A stretch of DNA of 64,000 nucleotides from the NCBI GenBank assembly GCA_026129335.1, contig JAHCIH010000010.1:1-64000 (forward strand), read 5' to 3'. The notes beneath the pieces were generated by a model. That model saw nothing but the letters and a program-made list of their open reading frames with translations. It did no database searches and had not been told where the DNA came from. This stretch comes from Anaerolineales bacterium. GTDB lineage: Bacteria; Chloroflexota; Anaerolineae; Anaerolineales; UBA11579. Shown here piece by piece: positions 63,311-64,000 of this stretch; positions within the stretch are counted from its first letter, which is position 1, and each line of letters begins with the position of its first letter. Both the position numbers and the translations under genes were made by a program.

Positions 63311-64000
63311 TTGAAAACGCCTGCCCTGGGCTGGCAACTGGCCCTGTTTACTCTCATTCGCCTGCTGGTCAGCACCATCTACCGCATGGTCTATCCCTTC
63401 CTGGGCGCGTTCCGCGACGGGCTGGGCGTGCCGCTGGATACGCTGACCTTTGCGGTGGGTCTGCGCTCGCTGGCCGCGGCTCTGATGGGGCCGTTCCTGG
63501 CCGCCCAGGGCGACCTGCGCGGCCGAAAGGCGGGCATGCTCTTGGGCCTGTTCGTTTTTCTGTTGGGCATGGCTGCGGTCATCCTGTGGCCCAGCTTCGC
63601 CACCTTCGTGCTCGCGCTGATCCTCTCGGCGCTGGGCAAAATCACCTTTGACCCCACCATGCAGGCTTACATCGCCGACCGGGTGCCCTACCAGCGCCGC
63701 AGCCTGGCCATCACTGTCACCGAGTTCAGCTGGTCCGGCGCGTTCCTGTTGGGCATGCCGGTGGTGGGCTGGGTCATCGCTCATTACGGTTGGATCAGTC
63801 CGTTCTACCTGCTGGGCGGCCTGGTGCTGCTGGCCGCGGTGGTCTTCTATGTCAGCATCCCCGCAGACCCGCCGCGCCCCGCCGAGCGGCCGAATCTGCT
63901 GCGCAGCCTGTTGGGCTCCAAAGCCGCGCTGGCGGCGCTGGGGCTGACCTTCTTCGCCTGCCTGGCCAACGAGCTGATCAACCTGACCTTCGCCGTGTGG
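63311..64000 (+). CDS. MFS transporter, cut by the window end
   Basis: A reading frame opens at TTG 63311 after GAGGAA and stays open to the last base (230 codons). The product has seven or so hydrophobic helices with VGLRSLAAALMGPFLAAQGDLRGRKAGM, a typical MFS A-loop, and SWSGAFLLGMPVVGWVI. It lies 25 nt after hutU and may carry histidine, urocanate or a related compound, which is inference from position only. The C-terminal half is outside the window. Confidence 0.8.
   Translation, partial: MKTPALGWQLALFTLIRLLVSTIYRMVYPFLGAFRDGLGVPLDTLTFAVGLRSLAAALMGPFLAAQGDLRGRKAGMLLGLFVFLLGMAAVILWPSFATFVLALILSALGKITFDPTMQAYIADRVPYQRRSLAITVTEFSWSGAFLLGMPVVGWVIAHYGWISPFYLLGGLVLLAAVVFYVSIPADPPRPAERPNLLRSLLGSKAALAALGLTFFACLANELINLTFAVW

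Overview
The window reads as one contiguous piece of a high-GC bacterial chromosome, most likely from the Chloroflexota (Anaerolineae-like). This is an inference. It rests on a bacterial-type Elp3 close in layout to the Dehalococcoides enzyme, a fused GlyQ-GlyS glycyl-tRNA synthetase, lipoproteins with Pro/Thr/Glu-rich linkers, a long insertion in AtpA, and dispersed intergenic repeats of the GTCATTGCGAGG, CTGAGCGAAGCGAAGGATC and GAGATTGGAGATT types that I associate with this phylum. There is no prophage, insertion sequence or CRISPR array. Genes are short operons in mixed orientation, often back-to-back with 40-70 bp between divergent starts.

Layout. 0.4-9.2 kb: MFS exporter, lipB, an FHA protein, a class V aminotransferase, a second MFS, a holin-like membrane protein, a divergent DegS/DegU-like two-component pair and a DoxX protein. 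9.3-27.5 kb: CoA-binding protein with a 23-bp tandem repeat at its end, double GNAT, LysM protein, glycosyltransferase-like protein, glyQS, class I fructose-bisphosphate aldolase (apparent ATC start), glyoxalase-like proteins, AraC regulator, recO, a PadR/GyrI-like pair under a perfect palindromic operator, Nudix, an ECF sigma pair, a methyltransferase and elp3. 27.5-31.5 kb: higBA toxin-antitoxin, three tRNAs (Phe, Gly, Cys), rnhA, dinB, dnaA and a 563-bp gap. 31.5-35 kb: an ECF vitamin transporter (S component, extra membrane protein, double ATPase, T component). 35-38.7 kb: HutX-like protein, SH3 lipoprotein, GT-C-like membrane protein, tRNA-Pro. 38.8-43.2 kb: yebC-ruvC-two DUF4010/MgtC paralogues-ruvA in one operon. 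43.2-52.5 kb: J-domain protein, F1 ATPase genes atpA-atpG-atpD-atpC without F0 genes, mreB-like, rex, obg, nadD. 52.9-64 kb: M1 peptidase, rnhB, GT2, dtd, PyrD-like, DsbA-like, GNAT, methyltransferase, ugd, M23 lipoprotein, hutU and the start of a third MFS.

The most striking signal is in gene starts. At least eleven genes have a TATAAT/TAGAAT/TACAAT-like hexamer only 6-8 nt before the start codon, with no Shine-Dalgarno sequence, as expected for leaderless mRNAs. The same spacing marks an ATC as the start of the aldolase, exactly where the family methionine should be. A GTG mini-ORF is placed the same way ahead of the histidine kinase. Other points for follow-up are a +1 disruption in atpG, stop codons lying inside dispersed hairpin repeats, and an F1-only ATP synthase operon.
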